Positions 44,201 through 54,600 of a stretch of 64,000 bases of DNA are shown here, in pieces. The position numbers were made by a program, and so were the translations under genes. The stretch is from Galaxea fascicularis. Lineage: Eukaryota > Cnidaria > Anthozoa > Scleractinia > Euphylliidae. A model generated the notes under the pieces. That model was not told the DNA's origin. It worked only from the letters and a program-made list of their open reading frames with translations, and did not search any database. The stretch's first letter is position 1; every line of letters starts with the position of its first letter. The stretch lies in NCBI GenBank assembly GCA_948470475.1, contig OX419337.1:21508306-21572305 (forward strand), read 5' to 3'.

Positions 44201-45800
44201 TAAGAGTGACCAACGTTTCATTTCTCCTTACAGTAATACTGCTCAATCAAACATATAGGTTGTGAGAAAAATGGAAGTGATCAACACGTAACAAAGGGCT
44301 TGATTGTGTAGCAAATTCTCCTCATCAACACTATAGAATTTGCATGGAGAACAATGTACATATTGATCTTAAGCCCCGGCTAAACGATCAAACATTTCCA
44401 TCCAACATCATGTTAAATGAGCATGTTTGATCGCTTAGCCGCCTTTCTCAACATTGCATTTGAATGGCTTCCAATGTTTGATCTAGGTCAAACATTTTCA
44501 TCCAACATTTGCTTCACAAGCAAATCTTTGACCGTTTAGCCACCTCTTCAAACAAAGCAAGCGCGAATGCGAGTGAGAGCGCGAAAAGGAAACCAAATCA
44601 GAAAGCGAATCTGCCGACGTGCACGTCATAATTTCAGCGGTAACACGCAGAAAGCGTTATGTGGGCTCACGTTGCTCGATGTTTGATCAAATATTGTTTG
44701 TTCGTTTAGCCACCCCATGTTGTGTGCAACAAAAACGATGTTGGGTGAAAAATGTTTAATCGTTTAGCCAGGGCCTTAGGGTTTAAAGGTGGTCCCCCCT
44801 CCCCCCACATTGTTTTTTATTTATTTATAAAGGACAATATTTAACCTTGTAGTATTCGTGGGGCCAACACGATACTGACGATGGTGATAAAGATGACAAT
44901 GACAATGACGACGACGTTGACGACAACATCCACGATGACGACGTTGATGATGATGATGACGATGACGATGACGATATGTTACGGTTAAGATCCCTAATGC
45001 TCTCTGACCAAACAAACAACCCTCCGGTGAGAAAAATATTCATGAAAAGGAAACTTCTTAAAACAGAGGTCGATTGGTACCTTTACTGGATGAAATTTAA
45101 AATGAACGATCATTTGCTGATTTAATTAACTGCAATCTCTTAGGTTTGTACAAGTTATGCTATCAGTTAATTCTCGACGAGCGCGCGTTGTTGCCAGGGC
45201 TTTCAGTTCCAACCAGGGATCTAGAAACGATCAGATCTTGTACGTTCTGGGTCTGGAATTGTCGCACTTCTAGTTGAATTGGGCATTTTAAAGACAAATG
45301 AACACGTACCTAGGATTCCGTGTTGGAGTTCAGTTAAATTTCAAATCATTCTCAGTATCTGGGCAACTGCGTACCCACCCCTCCCCTAACCCAACATCAG
45401 CACTAACTTATTACCTTATTATAACTTGTTGGATTAGGGGAGGGGTAGGTGCAAAATTAGATCAATGTTAACATCTGGGCAACTGCGTACCTACCCCTCC
45501 CCTAACCCAACATCAGCACTAACTTATTAACTTATTATAACTTGTTGGGTTAGGGGAGGGGTAGGTGCATTGATACTAAACGTATTTGGTAACGGTTTTG
45601 GTAACCAATCAAAGTCTTTCCTTCAACAGCTCCCTACAGAGTCGCTTGTTTCTTCAACTACCTTAGTTAAGACACGGACGAGACTGATTGCAATGAAGTT
45701 CATTTGCAGCGTAACCCCAAGAATTTTGGTTTTATTTTGCAGATCAAGTTCTCCTGAAGGCGAGGAAATTATCACCAAACGTTCTTCATTGGTTGATTGA
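28896..45800 (+). CDS. Ionotropic glutamate receptor, copy B (14 exons)
   Basis: Tandem paralogue of the gene at 2127-17201, same strand and exon plan. Exons: 28896-28995, 31101-31235, 31952-32194, 32444-32649, 33777-33911, 34390-34521, 34731-34835, 36472-36591, 37523-37717, 39355-39715, 40438-40800, 42012-42182, 43847-44006, 45743-45800; 827 residues, no frame break seen. Hallmarks are kept: TESREK Arg, MLQQGAD pore, STYTANLAAF, INDGT, PCDLTTG, RRRWWD. In the M1-pore exon the two proteins differ at 7 of 120 positions counted by eye. Exon 1 has Trp (TGG) where copy A has Cys (TGT). Introns differ strongly because of independent transposon insertions. Read-through of exon 13 would end at TAA 44026-44028. 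It probably forms the same class of channel subunit; whether it pairs with copy A is unknown. Confidence 0.9.
29024..29555. mobile_element. Inverted pair of tRNA-derived SINEs
   Basis: The right arm carries a tRNA-like head, AGTAGCTCAGTGGTTAGAGC (A box) and GGGTTCAAATCCC (B box, 29480-29492). The left arm has the complement (GGGATTTGAACCC at about 29088). Outer ends GAAATGAAAGATATTTTGCA and its complement pair as well. Flanking GTAAGAAAATGA occurs at 28996 and again at 29555, a likely 12-base target duplication. The segment is absent from copy A. The anticodon stem is irregular, so neither arm is a real tRNA gene. Confidence 0.75.
29618..29925. mobile_element. Foldback element with CCCGGTTTACACGAC ends
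   Basis: About 145-base arms, nearly perfect: CCCGGTTTACACGACAAGCG to CGCTTGTCGTGTAAACCGGG, with centre GCCGGCGGGCCGAGAC. It is flanked by TAGAAA at 29612-29617 and 29926-29931, while copy A has the uninterrupted ATAGAAAGAGG. Confidence 0.85.
30120..30229. repeat. AACAT/AATAC-type simple repeat
   Basis: Runs of ACAATACAAT, CTAATCTAAT and CATAACATAA. It adjoins the 3' end of the reverse-strand SINE and probably is its expanded tail. Confidence 0.7.
30230..30490 (-). mobile_element. tRNA-derived SINE
   Basis: On the - strand: GGCCGAGTGGTTAAGGGTGC (Leu/Ser-tRNA-like A-box part), GACCCGCGTTCAAATCCC (B box), then CTGGTTCAACTCCTCGG and AGTGGAGTGCCTGTAAACTA. A body fragment of the same family is at 18268-18480. 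It lies in iGluR B intron 1. Confidence 0.75.
31101..31235 (+). CDS. iGluR B exon 2: amino-terminal domain
   Basis: FINDGNLQEYEAVQFAI to NDERLLDQ; 135 bases as in copy A. Confidence 0.88.
31952..32194 (+). CDS. iGluR B exon 3: amino-terminal domain
   Basis: ADLAFLHQNVSVLIEGSHAK to RFSWKKLSLIFDG; 243 bases as in copy A. Confidence 0.9.
32444..32649 (+). CDS. iGluR B exon 4: amino-terminal domain
   Basis: ESHVVEAAYFYTTFKN to LYTDKETTGLTLQQ; 206 bases as in copy A, donor GTATTG. Confidence 0.88.
32873..33086. mobile_element. MITE with ATTGGCCGTTCCGAAATTC ends
   Basis: Inverted ends ATTGGCCGTTCCGAAATTCA and GAATTTCGGAACGGCCAAT. The inner part matches the tandem foldback at 24958-25430. Absent from the unit A counterpart (about 8905). 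Confidence 0.75.
33084..33261. mobile_element. Foldback element (GAGGAGGCAGACATGAACTC)
   Basis: Arms CGAGTTCATGTCTGCCTCCT and its complement with an AT-rich loop. It directly abuts the previous element. Absent from unit A. Confidence 0.8.
33777..33911 (+). CDS. iGluR B exon 5: amino-terminal domain
   Basis: ISQNLNSLPNNVVLAFKTPS to MRDHIKYLDK; 135 bases. Confidence 0.87.
34390..34521 (+). CDS. iGluR B exon 6: amino-terminal domain
   Basis: DLTATVYDAVQVINRALNTE to REMMFNCLMK; 132 bases. Copy A's DGEMIF reads DREMMF here. Confidence 0.88.
34731..34835 (+). CDS. iGluR B exon 7: end of amino-terminal domain
   Basis: VNITGFTGPIQYDKNGKRRE and LEILNLRNNSFRQ; the 'G.tG.i.yd.nGkR' strand is kept. 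Confidence 0.9.
34921..35260. mobile_element. MITE family F2 copy
   Basis: Carries TCGCGATTATTCCAATTTG, CTCACGTTCTCGAGAAAAC, AACGCACGTGCAGGGCGATT and the right end GTTGCTTAAGCTCCCTA. The left terminus is eroded. It lies in iGluR B intron 7. Confidence 0.65.
35770..35927. mobile_element. Foldback element, family F1 (copy 3)
   Basis: AATAGGCCATATTCGTATTC to GAATACGAATATGGCCTATT, with GGAGGCTCTTGCGGGGTAAT on the left arm. In iGluR B intron 7, with no copy at the unit A site. Confidence 0.85.
35995..36160. mobile_element. Foldback element (CCCGGGAGACCAAAAAAGC)
   Basis: ATTCGCCCTTGTCAC and TGTCCCGGGAGACCAAAAAA pair with TTTTTTGGTCTCCCGGGACA and GTGACAAGGGCGAAT. The central part CGCCAAGC...GCTTGGCG also pairs. 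Confidence 0.8.
36472..36591 (+). CDS. iGluR B exon 8: linker to S1
   Basis: IGTWNSSKGTVLFQTVLPN to KTYKVVVVE; 120 bases. Confidence 0.9.
36618..37090. repeat. (ATC/CAT)n-rich tract in iGluR B intron 8
   Basis: Long imperfect CATCAT/TCATCA array, an expanded counterpart of 11345-11570. Confidence 0.8.
37523..37717 (+). CDS. iGluR B exon 9: S1
   Basis: DPPFIMTKKNKDGVIFFEG, YSIDLLDELKRILNFKYEMY and TWDGMMREILDG. It shares the weak GTTCGT donor with a GTAAGT four bases on, as in copy A. Confidence 0.88.
37808..37960. mobile_element. MITE with TAACCTCGTTTTCTCGGTCC ends
   Basis: The left end TAACCTCGTTTTCTCGGTCC and right end GGACCGAAAAAACCAGGTTA are inverted. CAAGCGCGAAGCTCGCGGGC lies at the centre. 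A related arm is at about 58495-58530. Confidence 0.6.
38267..38429. mobile_element. MITE with GGCGGCCATGTTGGTGGTC ends
   Basis: GGCGGCCATGTTGGTGGTCAA and TTGACCACCAACATGGCGGCC are inverted. Copy A lacks it (uninterrupted near 12613). Confidence 0.7.
38637..39223. mobile_element. MITE with CGGTTTTCACATGGCGTCATC ends
   Basis: CGGTTTTCACTGCCACACCG on the left pairs with the complement of GATGACGCCATGTGAAAACC on the right, and both continue into TCATCAAAA. Unit A lacks it (about 12831). Confidence 0.65.
39355..39715 (+). CDS. iGluR B exon 10: S1 end, M1 and pore loop
   Basis: HADMAAGAIAVTESREKVAD, then M1 and FFNSVWFALACMLQQGAD, identical to copy A through the pore. Confidence 0.93.
40438..40800 (+). 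CDS. iGluR B exon 11: M3 and S2
   Basis: GCYWFCILIWVSTYTANLAA, SSSTQASFKHTTY and FVFINDGTINKHIANQQPCD; donor ACTG|GTAGGT. Confidence 0.94.
41150..41262. mobile_element. Short palindromic element (TAATTGGACCGAGTGGAGT)
   Basis: GTAATTGGACC, GAGTACAATTCAGGGAGTAA and the complementary right half ACTCTGAATTGTACGACACG and GGTCCAATTAC. Diverged pieces follow at 41320-41540. Confidence 0.6.
42012..42182 (+). CDS. iGluR B exon 12: S2 end
   Basis: GLSRAKGLALVLPPNDPH to RRRWWDSNNQCPEEQDT; 171 bases. Confidence 0.92.
42295..42864 (+). mobile_element. Non-LTR retrotransposon 3' end with (ATT)n tail
   Basis: Encodes LQFVQNSAARLLMGTNKYDN, LRQLHWLPVTERIDYKILLL, PALWNSLPDDI and FKSKLKTFLF, the typical end of an L2/CR1-type polyprotein. 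A stop, a short tail with GGATTTCTAGAAACAGCGCT and ATTATTATT follow. Flanked by ACTCCT at 42289-42294 and 42865-42870. Absent from copy A intron 12. 5'-truncated, with no catalytic RT motif. Confidence 0.85.
42375..42737 (+). pseudogene. Open remnant of LINE RT C-terminus
   Basis: A 120-residue frame without a break ending LFKRYFIS-stop. It is a piece of the element above, not a host gene. Confidence 0.8.
42939..43531. mobile_element. 593-bp MITE with CCTGTCAATG ends
   Basis: CCTGTCAATG..TTCTCCCAG and GGCCATACCCACGG on the left mirror CTGGGGGAAACCATTGACAGG and CCGTGGGTATGCCCGAC on the right. Absent from copy A intron 12. Interior is unrecognised. Confidence 0.75.
43847..44006 (+). CDS. iGluR B exon 13: M4
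   Basis: ALTRKRIDVMSMLGVYMVMG and the rest of M4, then WTRKVTKKW. It ends at CAAAG|GTTTGT in phase 2; read-through adds RFVNSYQ and a TAA. Confidence 0.85.
44097..44205. repeat. Remnant of the GGCGTCGTTCACACT MITE
   Basis: Only the right third of the element complete at 15797-16134 remains, ending GTGTGAACGACGCC. Confidence 0.6.
44368..44772. mobile_element. MITE with GCTAAACGATCAAACATTT ends
   Basis: Left GGCTAAACGATCAAACATTT, right AAATGTTTAATCGTTTAGCC, with internal 'GTTTAGCCACC' words. Truncated counterpart at 16284. Confidence 0.7.
45355..45570. repeat. Tandem pair of a palindromic unit
   Basis: GGGCAACTGCGTACC and CCCTCCCCTAACCCAACATC are followed by GATTAGGGGAGGGGTAGGTG, so each unit folds. 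The unit occurs twice here (45360-45455, 45477-45570). Copy A (17035-17100) has a single, partial version. Confidence 0.75.
45743..45800 (+). CDS. iGluR B exon 14: cytoplasmic C-terminus
   Basis: After TTTTGCAG, reads R-SSSPEGEEIITKRSSLVD-stop. Length and frame match 17144-17201. Confidence 0.6.
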
Positions 45801-46751
45801 AAAGCAGATATATACATATCCTTACGAGTGCTGTCTCGCGCATGCACCTTAGTGCCAATCGTTTACCGATGACATAAGGAAACGGAATTCGAACTTCATT
45901 TTCAGTTTCCGTTTTCCATCGTCATCGGAAAACGGAATTCGACTTTCCCATTCCCTCAATTTTGATCAGCTATCACCACACAGCTACCCTAAAGCTGCTA
46001 CCCTAAAAGTTCCCACATTTTGAAGTCGTTTTTTGTAATCAGTGTTCCTCTCTCTGATAACCCCCCGCCCCATCCACCCTCCCTTTTGGGACATGAGATT
46101 TTGCGTCCCTCCCATTTCCAAACCAACTTCATGCAGCCCAGCTGTTGTTGTTGTTGTTTTTTAAACAAATATTCACTCATTACACAATAATGTTGGCTGC
46201 TCTGTTTAGCATCTGGAATAAGCACCGCTCTCTATCAACCCACCCCCATCATTAAGCACCCCGTTAATGAGGCCTGGAGTTAAATAAGCCCCCAGGGGCT
46301 TAATAGAGATTTTACACTTTAAACTTTACGTTTCCCGCTAGCAAAGTTGTGAAGAGAGGTTTTTACAGAATAGTGCTGTGAGTTCAGTTAAACGTTTAAT
46401 TTAAATACACGTTTTAGAGTGGGCCTTTCTAAAGCCGTGCTGAAAACTTAAACGCTGCAACTTTAAGCTTGTTTAGTTGATATAGGATATTTAGCTTCTT
46501 GTATGTGCTCTTATCAAGTGCACGCATAATAAAACAATATCATTAATGAATCCTATTTATGTTATCCGCCTCGGCACATAACGCAAATTAAGGGATAGGC
46601 CAGGTAGTGGCTATCGCGGAAACAGAAAAGCATTTGAACGTAATGTTTCGCAGGTAAATAATTCAAGACTGATAGTTTTCAAAAATGTATAGCCGAGGAA
46701 AAGAACGTTATAGTACTCAAGATCCGAAACTCCAGGGAGATTTTTTTAATG

Positions 46752-47178
46752 TTACCCCCGTTTTAACGGGTTACGTCATATTTCCGAGGTTGGTAAACTC
46801 GCGGACGAGCACTAGTGCTCAGGCACCGACACAAAATGGTGCTGTGTTCAGACACTGCGTACCCGATATGTTGATATGTTCACATTCACTCCGTCGGACA
46901 CCATTTTGAAATCTAGACCACCCTTGAGCATAGCAAGGAATTGTGGGTACACAAAACAGTGGTTTGTGGGTAAAGTGCCAGGGAATAAACGAAAAACGTG
47001 TGCACACCAGGAATCAGTGCCCAGTTCAGTGCCCGAATTCTGGCGTGGGTACTTGAAAAAAAGGTGTGTTCACATTAGTGCCCATCAAGAATCGTGCTCG
47101 GGCACCGTGCTCGGGCACCAAGTGTGAACGCAGCCTTTGTTACCCCCGTTTAAACGGGTTACGTCATATTCCGGTTTC
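46752..47178. mobile_element. GTGCCC-rich MITE between direct repeats
   Basis: GTTACCCCCGTTTTAACGGG and the following TTACGTCATATT recur at both ends (46752, 47140). Inside is a diverged relative of 15797-16134, ending AAGTGTGAACGCAGCC. No counterpart in unit A. Confidence 0.55.
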
Positions 47179-48484
47179 TTTTGCCAAGGCGTAGTTTCGG
47201 TTATTGTAATTCCCGAGTTCTTCCAATTTACCCTGTAAATTTATTTGTAGATCTTGTATCGTTTACGCTAATAAAGCCATGCGTGGAAACAAAGATAATC
47301 TATTTAACCTGAAATATAGCAACTTCATCACCAGGCTCCTCTCATTTTTTGCCGCCACCACCAAATAAAGATAAGCAATATATGGCATTAGGTTTTGTCC
47401 CCGTCTCGAAGACCAATACTTGAGTTTATAACATTTTCACCTTTATTTAAATTAGCAGGCATTACCATTGCTAGTGTTTGTTTGATTAACTTGATTTCAT
47501 TAAATGTGGATGAGTCTCATGTTTACTTGCAGGAATGCTTACAGTGTGCTATAAATAAAAGTGAAACTGCAGCATCTTACAAACCAATAATAAAGAAGCG
47601 TGATTGTTTTATTGGTGTTTAATAGTCAGTTAAATATTCCGCCTTTTGCGAGAATTACAGTTTTGGTAAACATGCCACGAGCTGCTCTCTAAACGATCAC
47701 AGCGTGAACTAATCTTAAGGATGTAGGAACGAGTCTTAAACGTCATTGCAATGCGCGCCAAAAGCGCCAAAGTGAGTGATTAGTAAGAGAACGCACCCAC
47801 GCACACAGGTGCTCAGCCAATACCTCGACCTTCCAGTGGCATTAAAGGGAAAGAAGTGTTTGAGGCAAGTCACGTGCACAGTCACTTGCGTCCCTTGATG
47901 ACCGATTTTAATAATGTCCTTGGTCCACACAAAGCACAAATCGATTATGTCGGACCAAGCGAGCAACAAATAATTGAATTATCGTTGTGCAGAGTGCTGA
48001 CAACCGAAGCAGTTTTTACCAATTGTGCAACCCTAGAGCCGTTGGATTTTTAGCTCTGTTTTGATTCAAAACCCAGTTGAAGTTGTTGAGCTAAACATGG
48101 TGTGGTTATATTCCAGTATTGCCAATGACACCAAGTCACCATGCAAGTCGCCGAAGAACATCGAATGTTGATCAATAAAACGAACCATTCACGACCATAT
48201 CTTTCTCAAATGCTGATTACGACGCGCTAAAAGGTTAATTCGGCGGTTGACTTTCCAGTGCAATTCACAGGAACGATACTTAGAAAGACTTTTCATTAAC
48301 GCTCATTATTTCGCAAACTCCCTCTCACCCAGACAAACATTACAGAAGATGCATCGAGTGACGTACTTTGCAGATATCTTTGAAGTTAGTTCTTTATGCT
48401 TTCCTCCTCAATCAAGAATCTGTTCAAAACTTAATAAGCTTATCATCAATGGACGTTTTCCTACCAGTTCCGTTCAAATCCCAG
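47179..48484. other. Intergenic between iGluR B and MCCC2
   Basis: The two genes converge here. The stretch matches 18481-19093 and 21658-22303 and contains no supported gene. Confidence 0.45.
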
Positions 48485-48602
48485 CTACATTCTAAATACG
48501 CCAAATTTCGGATCCGGGATTGGTGCATTTAACGCCGCGCTCAAACTCAGGCCCAGGACTGTGCGTGTGTCCACTGGATCTATAACACCGTCGTCCCATA
48601 GC
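48485..48602 (-). CDS. MCCC2: MCCC2 terminal exon o
   Basis: [20 protein letters not shown] and [17 protein letters not shown], then TAG at 48487-48485. Confidence 0.94.
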
Positions 48603-51600
48603 CTGCGAAAAAAGCAATAACTCTTATTTAGCTCTGGTCACCAGCCGTTTGTCCTACATACGTCAGTAATTTGACAGCGTTTGATAACGGTAGGACTAAA
48701 ACCAAGGCAACTACGCTGGCCAAAACAGCGCAGTGAACCAATCTGAAGATAAGCGCGGGAAATAGCGCAGTGAATCAATCAGAAGCCAAGCGCGGGAAAT
48801 ATGCGTGTAAGCAAGTTCCTTTAAATAAAGCAAAGTGGAACACTTTCGACACTCAATTGTCAAACGCTCCAAGACTTGAAAAAAGTGAGTAAGGACGATA
48901 AACCGGAGGTCCCGTCTAACAACTCCTCACAAATTGATTCTGTGGGACGTAAAAGAATCACTGGGGACGTAACGAACCCTGGCTGAGACCACCCCTAGTG
49001 CTGTCCTAAAGGGCCGTGAGTTAGAAAACTCTATTATTGAGTTAACATGTCTTTACCCTCTTAAAATGAAGAATATCGTATCGTATCGTATCGTATCGTA
49101 TCGTATCGTATCGTATCGTATCGGTACTTTCTATAGAAACTGTGGTGCTGCGTCGGTATGGAGTGGTTTTGTCAACGGAGTTGAAAATGTAAATTGGTCG
49201 CCGCACGGGGATTAAAAAAGCTGACGTATCGAGTGTTAGCGTTCCGAGTTTCAAGTTAAGGGTTTTTCCGCCGCAGACACAGCAAAATATGAAGTATGTT
49301 GACAAACCTTGCAGATGAGAAATACGGATGCCCTTCAGCCTCAAACCTCTTGATTATGGGAGCTTTTATTTGATTTTCTTCCTCCGCAGTTAGCTGCAAG
49401 TTGACAAACGAGCGCGTGATGTTACTGTTCAAGCTAGTTCAAATAAAAACTCTTTCCTTTGGTGTTGTTAATTAAGATCCTGTGAAAATGGGGTTCTAAC
49501 GATTGAGCCAAGCGAACACACTTAATACAAAGCCACCGACTACTTTCTTGTGGTGCTGTTTATTATGATGAAATCCTAAAGTGTGACCATTCAAATAAAA
49601 GCTACTGAACAGTACTTTCCTGTGGTACTGTTTAATGTGGTTCATAAGGTCGTTCTAACTTTTGAGTCTATGGATGGAATCATTACGTGTGGCCAGTCAA
49701 ACACAACAATGAATGACTGCAAGGGCCAAGGTTAACCTCTTTTCCTTCTCTTGCCCTTTGATCTCTGGTGATTGTGGCTAACACTGTGCCAGCTTGTTCT
49801 CCTCCCATCACTGAAATACGAGCGTTGGGCCACATATACAGAAAACGAGGGCTGAAAGACAATTAACAAAGATACATATATATTTATATTCATCTTATTA
49901 ATGTAATCAGATAGTAACTGCCAAGTACAGCGCGTATTTAAAAACTCCCGGAAGTGCTCTTCTTAACCAATCATTAAAAACATACCGTCTTTAGCACAAC
50001 CTTTAAGCGAAGTCAAACCAAATGGCGACTTAGCACGGACCTTTTCCCGCGTTTGCCAACGGCTGCTTTACTTCTCGCGATTACCCAATGATTCATGCTT
50101 TCCCGCGCTTGGCACCGGTTACACTTTTTCCCGCCATCATGACTGACCAGTCGAGACAGCGGGAAAAAGTGTGACCGGTGCCTAGCGCGGGAAATTTTCC
50201 CGCGCCTGGCACAAACTGCACGTTCCCCCGCGCTTCTCACAATCTACGTACTTCGTTATTACTTTTTCCACTGTTGTTATTGCTGTTCTCATAACTCCTT
50301 TCCACTTTGTGCTTGCTGTAATTGCTCTACAAACCGCCAGACCACAGTGCAGTACTCTCAATTCTCACCTGTATGCTCGGCCACACATGCCGTAATTTCC
50401 CGCGCCAAAACTTCCACCAATGATAACAGTGATCTTGGGAACCTGCGCGCATGACACGGCCGTCACCATTTTGGCGCCATTTTTAGCTATACCACCAGCT
50501 TCATAATCTTTACCCACCATAAAACCTGAAACAAAGTAATGGAACGAAGTGAAAGAGAGAAGAGTATCAAGTAAAGGAAACCCAAAACAAAAATCAAATC
50601 AAATCAGATCAAATCAGCTTTTACAGCTCTAAAGTGTGACGTCACAAAAAATTAAATCTGTGAAATTATGGGATTGGGCGCCATTTTCAAATGGAGTATC
50701 CTTAAAAAAGGTTCCTTGCCAAAACTTAGCTCTTAATTGTAATTCCCAGCTGAAATATGAAGGATTGAAATTTGATACTGCCCCATATAAATCTCTCTAA
50801 TTTTAAGTCTGTTCTAAACTGAAGGAACAGAAACAAATTTTGAAGGGTTTGTATGGAATGCCATCAAACTTTGATCCCTTATATCTCTACCGGGAATTGC
50901 AATTCGGAGCTAATTTTTGGGATGAGGACGTCTTGTAGCATGCTCTATAAGAATATGGCATCATATCCCATAATTTCAAAAATTTTATTTTTGTGACGTC
51001 ATCACTTGATAACTCTATTATCTCAATTTGTTTAACAACGAAAATGCTGAGGAACTGCCGTCTAGGGTCTAAACTTCTATGAACGGCGTTAAAGTAAGAA
51101 AAAAGAAACAAAAATTTACCGTCATGGGCTCACATTCTCCAGAAAACCTAAAATTCGGTCGTTTGACGTTGTTGTTGTTTTGCAGAGGACGGCAACGAAA
51201 TGTGCAAAACTATAAAACGCACGTGCGGAGCGATTGTTTTTGCTCATTAAACCTATTGTTTTGTGTCGTTCTCGTTGCCGTCGCCGTCCTAGTTGAAAGC
51301 TCTCTGTTGTTTTGCAGAGGACGGCAACAAAATGTACAAAACTGTAAAACGCACGTGCAGCGCGATTGTTTTTGGTGATTATGCCTATTGTTTTGTGGAG
51401 TTTCCGTTGCCGTTGCCGTCCTCTTTGCTAAAGCTCCCTTACATTATATTGCTGTGAGGAGTCAAACTGGATCAAAAGACAGTAAATACTTATCTTATGC
51501 AGTTTACTAGAACTCACCTGTTATATTTTGTAAAAACAGCAGCGGTATTTTACGTTGACAACACAACTGTATAAAGTGTGTTCCTTTGAGAGCTGACTCC

Positions 51601-54600
51601 GAAAACAAAACGCCATTATTGCCAATAATTCCCACAGGATAGCCATGAATTCGAGCAAAACCTAACAGAGAGAAGAAAGCATCGATGCCAGTCAGTCTCC
51701 ACAGTTGTAAATAACAATGAAAACAATTATTGGGGAATATAGTGGGAAGATAACAGGGTGTAATTAGAATATTTGGGGGCGGGGGGCGGGGGGCGTATTC
51801 CAAATGAACCGAAGACCTGAATGTACGGAATGAACATAATACGATTCAGGCCCGTAGCCAGGATTTTTTACGGGTGGGTGCGATCAGTTGATTATACGGA
51901 CCAACGAGGGCCGGAGGCGCTCTTTACTAGGGGGGTCCGGGGGCATGCCCCCCCCGGGAAATTTTGAAAATTAAGTTGTCTGAGACTGCATTTCGTGCGT
52001 TTTGAAGGTCAGTATGATAGCAATATAGGTCGCTAAAAGCGAACCTAAAAACGTGGATATTTGTCAAATTTTGAACTTCAAAATTGATTTTTTTTGGCAA
52101 AGAGAATGCTTTACGTATGTATTTTACAATGTAGAGAATAACAATGCCAATGTCACTATAACGAAATAAAAATTGAAATAGTCATCTATTGACTAAATAT
52201 TGTTAAAATCTCCGTCCCGGGTTACTGATCAAACATGGAATCTTTTTTGGTATATTTATTTAATTTTTACTACGCAATCAGTGAATAAGAACAGAACAAA
52301 CAGAACAACACTATTATTTTTTTAACAAAAAAGTGGACCTCAGCAGTCTGCGGGGGGGTGCGGGCGCACCCATCGCACCCCCCCTCCCTACGGGCCTGCC
52401 GATTCACTCGGAATATCCACCACTGGCCACCGGCACTGAGGTGAATAATTGTTTTAGCAATGAGATAATACAGCTCAAAAATGATGATTTTGAACTCATT
52501 TATTCCTGTTCACAATTACGATTTTCGCGCGACTTGCTCGGAGGTGAATAGTGTTTGCTATCCCGAATTTAAGTAGAACCAGAGCGAATGAAAAACTGTT
52601 ACAGTATACACTAAAACTCTTTATGAGAATAACCAGTCCTTAAACAGCGCTCTCTCTGACACTCTTTCAATCCTTTTGAGTAAACGAAAGTCACTACGGC
52701 TCGAGCGGAACCAAAGATATTTTAGCGGATGCCAGTCGCCCAAATGGAAGGAATGCTTTGACAAGTAAAACAAGACAGAGTTACAAAGCGATCTGAAGTA
52801 TAATCGTAAAAAAATCACCGTGTATTCTGGATTAGTAATGACTGAAAAATAGAGAAACACTTCTCGAATCAGGTAACACTCCGAGTCTCTCTTACCTGTT
52901 ACAAGAGTCTCTCCGTACATCGCTTTGAATTCATCAAATTTACTTCCGTCAACGATTCTCGCGATAACCTGAAAAGTATTAAGGCAACAGAGAGGTTTAG
53001 CCGCGACGAAAGCAAGGGAAACGAAACCGTGATGTCAAAGTATGGAGTGGTTTATTTCGCTCTGTGATTGGTTAGAAAACTCGTACCTCTCTCTTAACCA
53101 AGCTTTAGCAGCGACGACGGCGACGGCAACGAAAACGTCATTTCAAAATATTTCTTCTCGACTTTCTAATTCTTTCGCGATTATCTCAATTTGATTAACA
53201 TGGAAAATGCTGAGGAACTCCCGTCTAGGGTCTAAATTTCTATGAAAGGCGTTAAAGAAACAAAAAAGAAACAGAAGTTTACCGTCATACGCTCACGTTC
53301 TCGAGAAAACATAAAATTTGGTCATTTGACGTTGTTGTTTTGCAGCGGACGGCAAAGAAATATACAAAACTGTAAAACGCACGTGCAGAGCGATTGTTTT
53401 GCTTTTGTCGTGATTGGTCCGATAAATACATTTCTTTTTTTTTTCTAGCAAATCTTGAATCAGTTCTTGGAGGAAACGAAGCGTCATTTTACTTACTTCT
53501 TTGACATCAAAGGACTTTTTAAGGTTGTCACCTACAATGCCGTAGAGATCTTCTGCTGGGTAAAGAGGATCCTCTGAAGGCTCTATGGTTACCTGCAGGA
53601 ATATTGAGGATACGTCGATCTTAAAGGCTGGTTCTCACTAGCGCACAAGCATAAGCACAAGCATAAGCATAACATAAGCATAAGCAAGTGAGAACACCCG
53701 CGACATAAGCATAAGCATAAACAGAAGAACGAACCCACTTATTTGTCTTATGCTGTTCTCACTTGCGCATAAGCATAAGCATAAGCACAAGAAAAACGAA
53801 CACGTTTGTTTTTCTTGTGCTTATGCTTATGCTTATGCGCAAGTGAGAACAGCATAAGACAAATAAGTGGGTTCGTTCTTCTGTTTATGCTTATGCTTAT
53901 GTCGCGGGTGTTCTCACTTGCTTATGCTTGTGCTTATGCTTGTGCGCTAGTGAGAACCAGCCTTAAGACACGAACAGCATTTTATCACAGGGGCATTTCA
54001 CATAAAAATGACCGAGGATGGATCAGTGAGAAAGGAATAGAAGTGTAAGCAAGTTTGAACAGAGCACATAAAAGGTTTCAGCAAATTGTTTTGTGAAATG
54101 GTAACGTTTTCCTCATATTCTTCAAAATTTTATATTGAAAAGTACCATAGAAAGCGCTGATATTGGTCATTTCAGATTTAAACTCCTTGGGTCGTACTAA
54201 AACACAAACTGTAACTCGTACAACTTTTGACATCACCATCATCGTCCCTACTTATTAATGAAGTCCGGGTAATTTGATTTCTAGTGCAAATATTCTATGC
54301 AGAGTAACGTGGTTATAAATTTGTAAACACACAAACACACTAACACACTTTTAACTACAACGTACTAAAAAAACTGTCAGTAAACACTGTGACATGTTAA
54401 TGATTAGCCTTCTACGCAAATATTCTTTTGGTTCGTCACGCAATCTTTCCCTCCTCCAGGAAAGATTGCGTGACACAGCCAATAGAATGTCTGCGTCGGA
54501 GGCTAGTTAATAATGAGTGCTGCCTGAGAGGTTTCAGTCGAGTAACTCACAGGTAACGTTTTCTTGTAGTTAAGATTCTTGACGCATTGTCTGGCTTGAT

